A stretch of DNA of 64,000 bases, taken from NCBI GenBank assembly GCA_001414485.1, contig LLEY01000033.1, positions 310,001-374,000 on the forward strand. Direction: 5' to 3'. Source of the DNA: Calycina herbarum. Taxonomy: Eukaryota > Ascomycota > Leotiomycetes > Helotiales > Pezizellaceae. Under the pieces are notes generated by a model, which worked only from the letters and a program-made list of their open reading frames with translations, was not told where the DNA came from and did no database searches. Shown in pieces: positions 23,757 through 33,966 of this stretch. A program made the translations under genes and the position numbers. Each line of letters begins with the position of its first letter. Positions within the stretch are counted from its first letter, which is position 1.

Positions 23757-24686
23757 CAGTGAGTTGCGAGTTAAGCTTGAATTTGCCTACTTTTTTGTAA
23801 TCCGAGCTTTTTTTTTATTAAGGCTTTCTCCCTCTTTTCTTTAGAAGACAGAAAATAAATATACTCTAAAAGAGACGAGGCCTAGCTAGAAAGAAGCGCT
23901 ATATCTAATTATCTCTCTTCTATATAATTTATCAATTTAAAGTAACGTGGTATATCAGTACCCTGCGCACTTGAAATCTCATACAAAAAACGTCTGTGCA
24001 CAACCGTGCACTTTACGTATTTATTTATAAAAAAATCTAAAATTGAAATTTTAGTTTTATTAATATAAGAGTATTCTTAATTTTTAGGTTTTAAATATTA
24101 CTTATCTTATATTAAAGTGTTATTTAGAAAAGGAAAAATAGATAATGATTACAGGGGTATTTTAAGCGAATTATTAATTAAAACTAGTAAAGAATTAAAA
24201 TTGATATTATTATAATATTAAACTCTTGTTTCCTTAGTAAAATTTCAATTTTAGATTTTTTTATAAATAAATACGTAAAGTGCACGGTTGTGCACAGACG
24301 TTTTTTGTATGAGATTTCAAGTGCGCAGGGTACTGATATGCGCCGGGTACTGATATACCACGTTAAGTATAATAGTAAACTAAAAGATAAATAATTCTTA
24401 AAATAACCCCTTTTCTTGAAAAAAATTTCACTACCCCCTGTAAGGTCGACAGGCTATGCCAAGACCCTATAAAAATCAAGACAGATATAAAATTGTCTGT
24501 TTTTGTCCTATAAAGTTTATAGAGTATAAGGGGAGATATAAGCCTCTTCTTTCCTGTTCTTATAAATAGTATATCATATGTTGTTATTAATTAATAGGTA
24601 AAAGAGGGCCTAAAAAGGGGGAAAATCTCAAAAAGCTCGGTTTACAAAAAAAGTAGGCAAATTCAAGCTTAACTCGCAACTCACTG
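23757..24686. mobile_element. TA-flanked inverted-repeat element, copy B (host of element C)
   Basis: The left end CAGTGAGTTGCGAGTTAAGC and the complement of the right end agree over about 55 bp with only two or three differences. TA flanks both ends (23755-23756 and 24687-24688). The ends are related to copy A. No transposase frame is present, so this is a non-autonomous Tc1/mariner/Fot1-like element. Part of its length is the inserted element C. The near-identical ends suggest it is younger than copy A. Confidence 0.75.
23945..24363. mobile_element. Foldback element C nested in element B
   Basis: The left arm (23945-24053, 109 bp) and the right arm (24238-24363, 126 bp) are essentially perfect inverted copies, starting ACGTGGTATATCAGTACCC. 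The right arm is longer by exactly one 17-bp tandem duplication near its outer end (GGTACTGATATGCGCCG-type unit). TA lies on both sides (23943-23944 and 24364-24365). The centre of about 184 bp is AT-rich and non-coding. Such long arms over a short centre define a foldback/MITE element. Confidence 0.8.
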
Positions 24687-27600
24687 TAAAAGTCTTCTAT
24701 AAAGCTACGATTGTTCGACTAACAAGTCGACCAATGACCTTCATGCCCTTTATTTGTTTTGATTATACTGCTTCCCTAGTTGCACTCGACCCCAAGTATT
24801 GATCATCTCTTAGATCATGGAGGACATGTTTATCGTAAGCAGTTCTGTGTATCTTGTCCTTTGATCCTAGACCTCACTGGATTTTCTATCTTCTTTTGCT
24901 GTGGAAGGAGTACTTGCTGTCGAAAACAGTTGAGGTTTCAAGATCCTTCTGTCTAGACTTCTAGATGCACCCAACGTCATGGGTCTATGGATACTCGTAA
25001 CTAATTTTCCCGCCCAAAATCGTGAAGGTTAGAAATAATGCAAACGCCTTGTCCACCCCAAAATCGAAGAAAGGTTAGAAACAAATGTACACGTCGGGCG
25101 AATACTTTTTAGAAGGTCAAGCAAGGTTCAGGTCGAAGTTCATAAAGGTAAGATATGGTATACTTTACTCGCCAGAGAAAAGCGAAAAGGTGTCAATATG
25201 TCCCATATCAGCGAAATTTCAGACTTTGAGGAGAAAACTTCAACGCTATACTCTAAGTGTTTGAGTCATCTAACGATTTCATGGACATGGATGACCAGGC
25301 GGAGGTTTTCAGTGGTCAAGGAAGTGGCATTTGAGAAGTTAATCTGAAACGGCAAGTCCTCATAAAATGGTGCCTTTTTTGAAGATAGTAGATTCTCGAA
25401 GAGAAGCCTGTTGGGTATAAATAGTAATCTAAACTCCTTTCTCAAGCTGGGCGGAGGGAGTAAGCAATTTTCCCACCGGTGTAAAGAGATGGCACAAAAA
25501 CCAGGTAAAGCGAGAGTCCTGAGAAGTTCTTGTTCATGCTGTAATTATAAGTTTAACTGAATCCTATTTCTTCACTCGCTCTTCTGACTCCTGCTTGGGT
25601 CCTTTTCTTTCTTCTGCTGTCAAAGGATTACCTGCTGTCGAAAGCAATGAGAATCCCCGGCACTAAAATGAAATCTCCCAACTTAGCTACTATAATCATT
25701 GTACGTGAGCCCGGCAGGATAAACTAATTGACCGACAGTTTACTGAAGTGTCTACTCGCTGTTCTTACACACGCTTTTCGCAGCGGGCTTAACCTAATTT
25801 CTTTTTTTAGCATTTATTTGAGAGAACGAGACGCAGTTGTAAAAGGAACCTGACCTTGGTTTCTTGCTATCTCGACGGCGACAACGAGTGTGACGTCTGG
25901 AAGCCTACTTGAGATATTCTTACCAGCTCGAAAAGTCGAATGGTAATGGGGCTAAATTTCAACTCTCGGGAGATCTATTGAATTGATTATGTCTATTTCA
26001 ACTACTACAGAGAAGATATGTTTTCAAAATAAGTGTAATTTTTGATCTGGGAAATTCAGACTTGATTATCGTGAGTCGACGAGCAAAAAGGAAGGCGGTA
26101 AAACAACTCAATCTTCTACCCTTGAAGAGTGTTTTTAACCCCTCAGAAACTAGTCAAATTCAACCTAGCAACAAGAATCCCTCTTACTTTACAATTCCCA
26201 TACCTAGATTTACCCGTTACTCGGCCAAGCAGGAGGACCCCTCATCTTTACAAATCCTTGAATTCCCCTGCCCAATCATCATACCACGGAGAGAATACCA
26301 CTGGGGAAGTATCTCCATATCTAAGTTTTCGCATTAATCATCTATTTTGGTTGGCTTGAATGGCGAGCCTAATACAGGTATTACCAAGACTTGCTAACGC
26401 TTCGCGGGGGCTTTGAATATGCAACAATCGATTTTTGAAAGGATTTTTGGTTTGGAGCGCCGTTTTGGGGATCGGCAAATTGAGATTCAGAGGCTCTTGA
26501 GAAAAAAGGGGGGTGGTGGAACCCCTGGGCTGAAATGAACTATTGGGAGACTGCCAGACTGGCGTTATGAGTTATCTAGGATATAAGGAAGTTGAAGATT
26601 GGAGTGAGTAAATCCACACACAAACTAGAACAGCTTGCGTCGAAAAAGAACTTATACTCCCACCATGTTTCCGCAAACTTCCATGGCTTTGGACTACTCC
26701 TTCAAGATCCCGAGTATTATAAGTATCGAATGCTCCGCCACCACCACCATTCTCTGTTCCCATATTTCTAGCAAGACATGCTGGCTAAACTCAAAGTACT
26801 ATCAAAAAGTACATTCCAATTTTCTGAGACTTGAAGAGAGAAGATTTCAAGACTTCAAGATTTCGAAATTTAGGACATATAGAGAGAAAGGTAGAAGCAC
26901 CCGTCGTGGGTTGAGTCTCAAAATTCTTTTACCGTAAACACTGCAAGGATAAAAGCCTAAGAATCAGTCGAATTGGTGGGAGTGGCTGAACATGAAGGTT
27001 AAAGGTCATAGAATTCATTTCAGATTTCAAACAGAACCAACATTAAATATTCTCGATAAAAGCTCCACAATTCAAAGGTTTACAAAACTTCAGGAACCCA
27101 GAGAGAAACCCCGGACTGTTTTCCTCGGACAAGACTTTCAACCTTTCTCTCTAAGAAGGCAAATGCATTTAGGGGGCGGGGGCAGCTTTTGACTTCTAAG
27201 AATCCAGTGGACAGAAATATCGTAAAAATATGTCTGCGTAGCCTAAGAAACTAGAAATAAATATATTCCCTAAATGTTTAGAACAATCAAAGTAACATGA
27301 GTTGTTTGACACAACCAAGAGGCGTTCCTCGTAATTATTTATTTCAAGCAATTAAACTAATTATACAAGTTATGTTGGAACAATATTATTCAATGAATAT
27401 CCTTCAGGTGTACGTGTAATAAGGACGGGGACTTTTACATTCATTTCGAAATCGTACACAAAGAACACTCTGGGATCACTATTTAGACCCCCAGTGCTAT
27501 CAACAGAAACTGGCAGATAAGATCCAAAGAAATTTTGAAGACGCTTGCACGGGTGTATTGTCTGATAAAGGAACCCGGGAATGGATGAGAAGAATTGAGG

Positions 27601-28189
27601 GCTAAAATGCTCACGATGAAAAATTACAAGCAAGGAGAATGTTATCCTACTCAAATAACACCAACCCCATGGGCTTCAATTCTACCAACGTCTACTGTTG
27701 AATCCCAGATTACCCTCGAAAACCAAGCTCCCATTCCCGAGAGCTCAAGACTTGAAGACCTCGAAACGCAGAGGACCTCAAAGAATGAAGGAAGAAACAA
27801 CCCATTCTTAGCAAAGTTCAAACAGTAACCTCACAGAAATACAATCCCTCCAAAATAGAATCTCTACCAACCTGGCCATTTCGACTAGGTTAGAATGCTC
27901 GAACGTTCCAAACGAACTCACATCATGAAAGCAAGAAACCATGTGACACATGACTGTGCTAAGGTTGAAGGCATATCGGTGGTTAATTAGGTAGTATATT
28001 CGCTCTCTTCATTCATTTCTCTCATGAAACTCATAGTGCTGAGAAATTGGGGTTCACTGCAAGAGGCGGGTCAAAGACTGGGTGTTCAAATCATGAGATA
28101 TTGAGAGACTCAAATAGTAGAGAATGAACCCGTAGACACCGAAAACGAAAACCTGAAAGCTTAGGAGGTAGGAAGCATTCCTAGAAGCA

Positions 28190-28530
28190 AAATCTGGCTT
28201 ACTTGTGGGTTGATGGCATACTGGTTGATTGTTAGCTTACTTGTCACCACCATTTTTGCCCCCAAAATTCGATGCTTGGCTTACTCGATGGTCTATTCCA
28301 ACTCTGCTTTTGGCCTCCAATCTTGAATACCGGCTTACTTGGTAATTTGATGGCTTACTCAACAATTTATGGCTGACTCGACAATTTGATGGCTTACCCA
28401 ACAATTGATGACATACCTGCAGCTTTTTTTGGCCCCAAACATGGTGGTTGGGTTATCCGATAATTGTCAGCTTACTCGTAACTTTGGGTTTTGGCCCCCA
28501 AACTTGATGACAAACCTGACGACTGGCTTA
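28190..28530 (+). repeat. Degenerate tandem repeat of a GGCTTACTCGACAATTTGAT-like unit
   Basis: Units such as ATGGCTTACTCAACAATTT and TGGCTGACTCGACAATTTGA recur with variable spacing, interspersed with repeated TTTTGGCCCCCAAA blocks. The array is too eroded to give a fixed period. Confidence 0.55.
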
Positions 28531-28727
28531 CTTGACAAGTTCGAATTGCACAAAACCCCGTAGGCATGCTTGACATGGTCTCCAGTAATTGCATGTCCAA
28601 AGCAAGGGCAGAGTGGACCCACACAACTGTGAATCCATACCTCAACGCTAGAATAGAAATCCAATTATCTAAGTCTATGAAGCCGCTCCTTCATACCCCG
28701 TTACTCAACCGAATAAACACCTTACAA

Positions 28728-29414
28728 TCAACCAGTAAACTCAACACCAGCAATCGCACCCACTCTCAGCCCATCAAGATCCCTTTCCATTTCTACAGAT
28801 TCCGCCGTCGAATGCTGAACCTCAACGTCTACCCACCTCGGATTCGTCGCGGGCTTCTCCATAATCAGAGGTGGCGTCCCCTTGGTATAATTGGCAGAGT
28901 GATCCCAAAATGAATAAGTCACACACCCTCCCTCATCGCAAACCTCCCACTGGTCCTTCTCACTCCTTTTATGATCCTTGATATCAACCGGATAATCACC
29001 CTCCTCACTCCAGCCCCCATTAAAGAAGGGAGAACACCACCAATTATACTGCGTGGCATTATGCTCCCGATCCTTTCTTCTTATCTTCTCACGCCATACC
29101 TCATTTAGTTGCTCTGGGATATCGGTCGGCCAGACTCGGCCCTCGTATGGGTTTCCCAATCCATCCCAAGACTTCCCCACTGTCCCGTTGTTCTTTTTAG
29201 CCCATTCGTATCGGCGGAATTCTCTGTCGAACTTGGGGTTTGGTGTGCAGATTCCGTCCGAGCAGCAGTGAGCGGCGAGGATCGCGCCGTAGGAGGAACA
29301 TGATGTATATGATTTTGGAACCTGACCAAAGGTGTGGATGTATTGCCATGTTATGTTGCGGGCGGAGCAGGCGTCGGTGCGGAGGTAGGTGTTGTGTGAG
29401 AGGTCGTTGCCCAT
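28728..29414 (-). CDS. Cys-rich N-glycosylation-rich orphan protein, N-terminus uncertain
   Basis: A 228-residue frame from the ATG at 29414. I do not recognise the family. It has about eight Cys clustered in the first 60 residues (DACSARN, SCSSYG, HCCSDGICTPN) and more later (WWCSPF, VCDEGGC). Four Asn-X-Thr sequons (NIT, NGT, NAT, NYT) would suit a secreted or luminal protein, yet no signal peptide follows this ATG. The frame is open upstream to about 29625 without another ATG, so a missing 5' exon carrying a signal peptide is likely. One possible acceptor, TCTCCCAG, lies about 20 bases before the ATG. The composition (Trp, Asn, Cys) is protein-like and the opposite-frame ORFs look like shadows. 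It could be a secreted effector-like or cell-wall protein. Confidence 0.5.
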   Translation of the reverse strand: MGNDLSHNTYLRTDACSARNITWQYIHTFGQVPKSYTSCSSYGAILAAHCCSDGICTPNPKFDREFRRYEWAKKNNGTVGKSWDGLGNPYEGRVWPTDIPEQLNEVWREKIRRKDREHNATQYNWWCSPFFNGGWSEEGDYPVDIKDHKRSEKDQWEVCDEGGCVTYSFWDHSANYTKGTPPLIMEKPATNPRWVDVEVQHSTAESVEMERDLDGLRVGAIAGVEFTG

Positions 29415-30242
29415 GATCGATATTTGTGGGACCTGGGAGATAGGGGTGATTTGAACGAGGGTATTGTGGAAGACTCGGTGGGTGGATGTTCCGAGTGCTC
29501 TTTCTGGCCTCTCTTGTGAGGAGGATTGACGAATTGAAAGGAGGGTTGTTGTTGAAAGATTCGTTGGAATGATTGAATTCTCTCGTGGGAATTGAGAGAA
29601 AGGGCGTTGATCCGAGAGAGGGTGTTATTTGAAGACTCGAGCGGACGATGTCTCGAGTCGGATGCTGAGTCCAGGTAAAGAGTGTTTGCCCGAAACTAAT
29701 TGGGTAAACTATCTTGTGATACCAAAACGAATGGTGGTAGGTAACGATGGTGTTGTGTTGGAGTGTTGATAGGCTTGTAGAAAAGATGGATGCAGGTGGC
29801 TGTTGTGAAGTATAATCAAGGAAAGCACGATTGTGTGCCACGTTGCTGTGTTAGGAAAGAGCCATGAACAGTGCTGGACTTCTTCAACAGCGGTAAGGGC
29901 AGGAGGAAAGAAAGACAGAATGAGTTTTGAAAAAAGGGAGGAACGAGGAAAATAATGAAAACAATGCACTGTTAGGAATGGTCCAACCCCAATTTGGCAG
30001 AAGATAACGTTTTTCTTGGGCATCACAAAAGTACATACCATTTTAGGATATATCCATACCAGTTGAAGTATTCCAGAGAACATGCCATGATAGCAAACAA
30101 TGACCTGGGAGTGCTTCATCCACCATCGACATATCGGCACCTATTCCCCATACTCCATGCATTCGAGCAATTGTTTTCGACCATTGTGATTCTCCAGGTA
30201 CTCCCACTTATTTTGACAATTCATCATTCCAGCCCCCTTCAT
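29415..30242. other. Spacer between the orphan gene and translin
   Basis: It may hold a 5' exon of the orphan gene and the translin 3' UTR. No separate gene is supported. Confidence 0.4.
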
Positions 30243-31133
30243 CTATTCCTTCCTTGGGACCAGATTCCTCAAAGAGAGATCATAAACAATATCCTCAATC
30301 TTCTTGACATTGTACTTGATGCTATCGCTGCGTCGTCGCAAAGAATCGTTCTTCAAGTTCAAGATTTGGAAGCCAGCATGGAGGTCCTTGACAAACTGAC
30401 TGATTTGCAATGGTCGTTGGTAGTCGCCCAAAGTAACAGAATTGATAGCCAATCTTGCGAGCTCTTCAATAAGCGTGATAAGGGACTGCAGGTATTCTTC
30501 AATGGTGACATGGAATGAATCACGATCTTTGAGGTTCACAGGAACTGCAAAATTGTTAGAATTCGGTTTGCATATTTGTTGTTTAAAAAGTGGTAATTTA
30601 CCGTTAAGGATTTGGCCGACCTCTTCAATTGTCAGAAGTTTTCCTTGTTCAGCAGCCTTGCCATTCATGGCCATGCCTCCAAGCCATCCACAGAGGAGGA
30701 TGTAAAAGACAACATTCTGTACTTCGCGCGTCCAGAGACCATTGTATCTATGCACTTAGCCATGAATTAAATATCTTGAGACATGGGTGACCTACTTGTA
30801 GTAAGGGATATCAGAAGCTATCGCAGCAAGCTTGGCGATGCTGTCAAGCTCTTCCTTGATGGCATTCTCCGCAGCGACGATTACAGGTTGAACTTGAGAG
30901 TGTCAGTCAGTCGTAATGTTGCATCTAAATTGTATTCCAAAGAGCTTCTTACGATGTGCAGCTGGTGTAGAATGGGCCCTGGAGAGGACCGATTGAGCCT
31001 GTCGACCTTGTCGCTCAAGCGTTGTAAGGATGGCTCGAATCTGATCACGCGTTTCAGCATCATCATCGATCTTCTTCTGGAGGTCCACGAAGATCTTGGG
31101 ATCAACCATTCCTGCTATGCTGGAGTCGGTCAT
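30243..31133 (-). CDS. Translin (single-strand nucleic-acid-binding protein)
   Basis: Exons 30953-31133, 30796-30892, 30602-30747 and 30243-30544 give 241 residues, close to the family length. All three introns (60, 48 and 57 bp) have GTAAGA/GTAGGT/GTAAAT donors and keep frame. The N-terminus is helical (KIFVDLQKKIDDDAETRDQ). The translin core is clear from YNGLWTREVQNVVFY, VTIEEYLQSLITLIEELARLAINSVTLGDY and NLKNDSLRRRSDSIKYNVKKIEDIVYDLSLR. Translin forms rings with TRAX (C3PO) that bind and cleave RNA in animals and fungi (in Neurospora C3PO acts on pre-tRNA). The catalytic residues reside in TRAX, not in translin, so this is the structural subunit. Confidence 0.93.
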
Positions 31134-31674
31134 TTTGATGTTGAGTTTGTGATTTGATGAGGTTCACTGTTGCGCGGGGATGTTGGTCTGTTCACGTCTG
31201 ACACGCCCCACACGCGATTTTGAATTGAAGAAATATGAAAATTCCGATTTTAGTTTAAAAAGGCTATCAATTCACATTCATCCAAAGAGTAATTTGTGCT
31301 TCCGTTCTCTCTTGGATTGAACCATTGATTGATGCTATTCTCGACGCTCTCTGCTTCACCTTTGGCTGCGTTTTTTGTTGACAGCCCCGTGCCTGCCGCC
31401 TGCTGCGAATCTCACGGTGAGCTGGCAGCGACATCAAACGAAGGCAATTGAGAGTATCAATCTGTCCCTTGAACGGCCGCCGATAAAATACGGTCTATGT
31501 AGCTATCGTGATATATCTATTCTCTACAGGGTTGACATGCCCGCCCAACCAGCCTAATGCCATCATCAGAATCCAACACCACACGCCTTCCTGCTCACTT
31601 TCACAAAAGCCCAGGAACACTTCCGAACCTCTTCTTCACAACTCTGGCAAGCCAAAAGTCTGCAATGAAAAGAA
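31134..31674. other. Spacer between translin and U2 snRNA genes
   Basis: Contains the translin promoter on the left and the 3' flank of the U2 gene on the right. No coding gene is supported. Confidence 0.4.
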
Positions 31675-31863
31675 TGGTGTCGCGTTACTCGGAGGCAGTG
31701 TAATACCGAGAACACAGTAGGAAGAGACACAGGCAAGCCTGGCGGTCTCTCCCTGAGGGACAAAAATAAGTATAATCTTTGTGTTGCCCGTAGGCAACTT
31801 TCAGAGATTAAACTGAAAAGAACAGATACTACACTTGATCTAAGCCAATAGGCAAAGAGAGCT
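31675..31863 (-). ncRNA. U2 spliceosomal snRNA
   Basis: Read on the minus strand from about 31863, the RNA begins AGCTCTCTTTGCC, then TTGGCTTAGATCAAGTG and TAGTATCTGTTCTTTTCAG, the highly conserved U2 5' domain. The branch-point recognition sequence GTAGTATCT lies at 31824-31832. A stem-loop IIa/IIb region follows, then the Sm site ATTTTTG at about 31765-31772. Two 3' hairpins come next: the GAGAGAC/GTCTCT stem, and the CTCGG/CCGAG stem ending near 31675. U2 pairs with the intron branch site, and its GTAGTA element suits the CTAAC/CTAAT branch sites in the genes of this window. The 3' end is approximate (about 189 nt total). Confidence 0.92.
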
Positions 31864-31900
31864 AAAGAGAAAAGAAAAAGGATTTTGGTGGGAGGGAGTC

Positions 31901-31916
31901 CAGATACTTATATCCC
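31901..31916 (-). promoter_or_regulatory. TATA-like element upstream of U2 snRNA
   Basis: GGGATATAAGTATC on the minus strand lies about 40-50 bp before the U2 5' end, suitably placed for a fungal snRNA core promoter. Confidence 0.4.
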
Positions 31917-32592
31917 AAGAGAATTCTGATCCGCACGGACCCGCGCTACTAAGCGAGCGGTGGAAAAGAGCAAACTGGCAGAGCACGTGGTATTGAGTTT
32001 ACTCAAAGGTCACGTGCCGAATTCACCGCCAAGTCGAATGCGGAAGCTGTTTCTCTCCATTTTGGAGATGCCACCAATGTCGAGAGTCATCTTGCTCAAC
32101 TTTGCCTCTACGGACAAGGGAGCTAGAGATTCATGGCGGTGGAAGGATGGCTAACGAGTCAAAACTGCGCTGCAATCCCAACATACAGTATTAAGGTACT
32201 CGAGTAATTACCGCTCCTGGAGTCTTGGATGTGGATTGCTGAATTGCTCTTCTTTTCTCATCTCTGATCATGAACGCTCGATTCCAAAAATTGACACTAG
32301 AAACCGCCAACATAAGTTTCAATTCATTGGTGTTTGTATTTCCCATGTGAAAACAGCCAAGCCAAGTCCTGTGACGTTGTCCCAAAAAGGTACTCAGGCA
32401 TCCGAGTGGTGGGAGCCTCGGCATTCACATGCGCCGCAACGAGACCTGAAGCCCTCCGCGCAAAGCAGGACAGTTCTATCCCAACACCTATTATTTAGTC
32501 AATCCCAAGTCCTAAATCGCTGTGCAAACTGTAAACCCACCTCCCAACAATTCATCCCTCCCAAACAAACAACCTATATTCCCGACTTCACA
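31917..32592. other. Divergent spacer between U2 snRNA and SCP2 genes
   Basis: Promoter DNA for both neighbours; no coding gene is supported. Confidence 0.4.
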
Positions 32593-33135
32593 ATGTCTCT
32601 CAAGAATGGTCCGAATCCCCCCCCTCTCCTGTCGTTTGCACATCACAACTAACATCCTACACAGATGCATTCCCCTCTTCCGAAGCATTCGATGCGATAA
32701 ATGCTGCCCTTTCCGCCTCCGAAGCAGAGCGAGCTGATGCCATCAAGCAAGGCAATGCCGTGTTCGCTTTCACATTAAAGAACAAAGCCGGAGAGACGGA
32801 GAGCTGGCATATTGATCTCAAGGAGAAGGGAGTAGCTGCAAAGGGTCTTGGAACCAAGCCTACAGGTAAGCTGCGCGGTCCGATATCAATTACTCTACCT
32901 TTCCGCCCTACAAACTCGATCTCCCTGTCAGCCTTGCTGGAATAGACAGCTAACAACCCTTTCTCTAGTTACCATCTCCATCTCGGACGAGGACTTTGGA
33001 AAATTGGTCACAGGAAAGGCGAATGCACAAAGATTGTTCATGTCCGGAAAGCTCAAGGCCAAGGGAGATGTGATGAAGGCCACCAAGATGGAGCCTATCT
33101 TGAAGAAGGCACAACCCCCCAAGGCAAAACTATAG
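32593..33135 (+). CDS. SCP2-domain sterol/lipid carrier protein, peroxisomal
   Basis: Exons 32593-32608, 32665-32865 and 32969-33135 give 127 residues, a stand-alone SCP2 domain. The first exon encodes only MSLKN plus one base. Its donor is GTCCGA, weak but followed by a good branch ACTAAC and acceptor CACAG. The joined sequence DAFPSSEAFDAINAAL, FAFTLKNKAGETESWHIDLKEKG, VTISISDEDFGKLVTGKANA and LFMSGKLKAKGDVMKATK is a full SCP2 fold. It ends in AKL, a type-1 peroxisomal targeting signal. It would carry fatty acyl-CoA or sterols in peroxisomes during beta-oxidation, like yeast Pox18. The second intron (103 bp) has a standard GTAAGC donor. Confidence 0.93.
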
Positions 33136-33966
33136 ACGATCAATGAACAATGTACAACATGATGGTTTCAGATTCATACTCGGCGAATGCGAATGGGGAA
33201 CATACAGTCCGTATCCATTTGAATATCTGGGTAGCTTGGTCAATGGGAATCCGCAAGGTTGATTCATATGCCTGAATTCTGCCTATGTAATAACGAAAGC
33301 AATACTATTCATTTATTCTCATATCTTCCAGGGAGTGCATATAACGCAGCACCTAAAAAAGCCCTCTAATGGGTGAGTTCCCTGTTTGGCTTACAGACAG
33401 GGATGTTTGTGAATCAACTCCAACCATACACTATACTTCCACCAGCTCGACAGGTGTTTCGTCCTCCAAGTCAATAATTATTCGGGATAATACTAGACGA
33501 GAATAAACTTCCAAAACTTCTTCACCCACGAAATGTGAAATTACCATAATTTAAAAAATAGGCGTCGTTGCATTCACTTGGTGAAAGTTCTGAAAAGTTC
33601 CAGCCTCATCGCATGTCACGTGAGCGAGGCGGAGATTTTCGCTTTTTAGTCAAGGATCCTGTTGACTTTCCTCAGCCTCCTAAACTCCTGTCCATCAACG
33701 CGACATACGTGCCAACCAAATCGCGACCCTCTCACATCGTGGACAACTTGAGATGCACCACGACTAATACACATTAGGCGTCTGCATCGCACAACATCGC
33801 TGCGCAAACGAGGCGCCATTCGCACCGTCGAGTCCTTTCTCGTCGCTTTCGCAACATCACCGAGTCTTACATCTCGACACCCTCGACTTTGCGCCGACGC
33901 GCCCACCCCCTACCACTGATCGATACATACTCAGTCACGGCTTAGGATAAGCAAGCAATCGACGTC
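33136..33966. other. Spacer upstream of the nucleoporin gene
   Basis: Contains the SCP2 3' UTR and the nucleoporin promoter and leader; an 86-codon minus frame and a 69-codon plus frame look like chance. Confidence 0.45.

Larger units (their letters stand above)
22719..28726. other. Six-kilobase gene-poor AT-rich region
   Basis: No conserved gene is seen. Short frames at 22917-23471 and 26062-27828 lack family signatures and plausible splicing. The region contains the inverted-repeat element B with element C nested in it, and a degenerate tandem repeat near 28190-28530. The composition and many stop codons suit old, mutated repeat DNA. Confidence 0.55.

Noticed and set aside
26062..27828. 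Several 60-100-codon frames in the gene-poor region
   Set aside because: None has a recognisable motif or can be joined by consensus introns into a longer protein.
28190..28530. Possible CRISPR-like array
   Set aside because: The repeat unit is degenerate, spacers are irregular, and the genome is eukaryotic.
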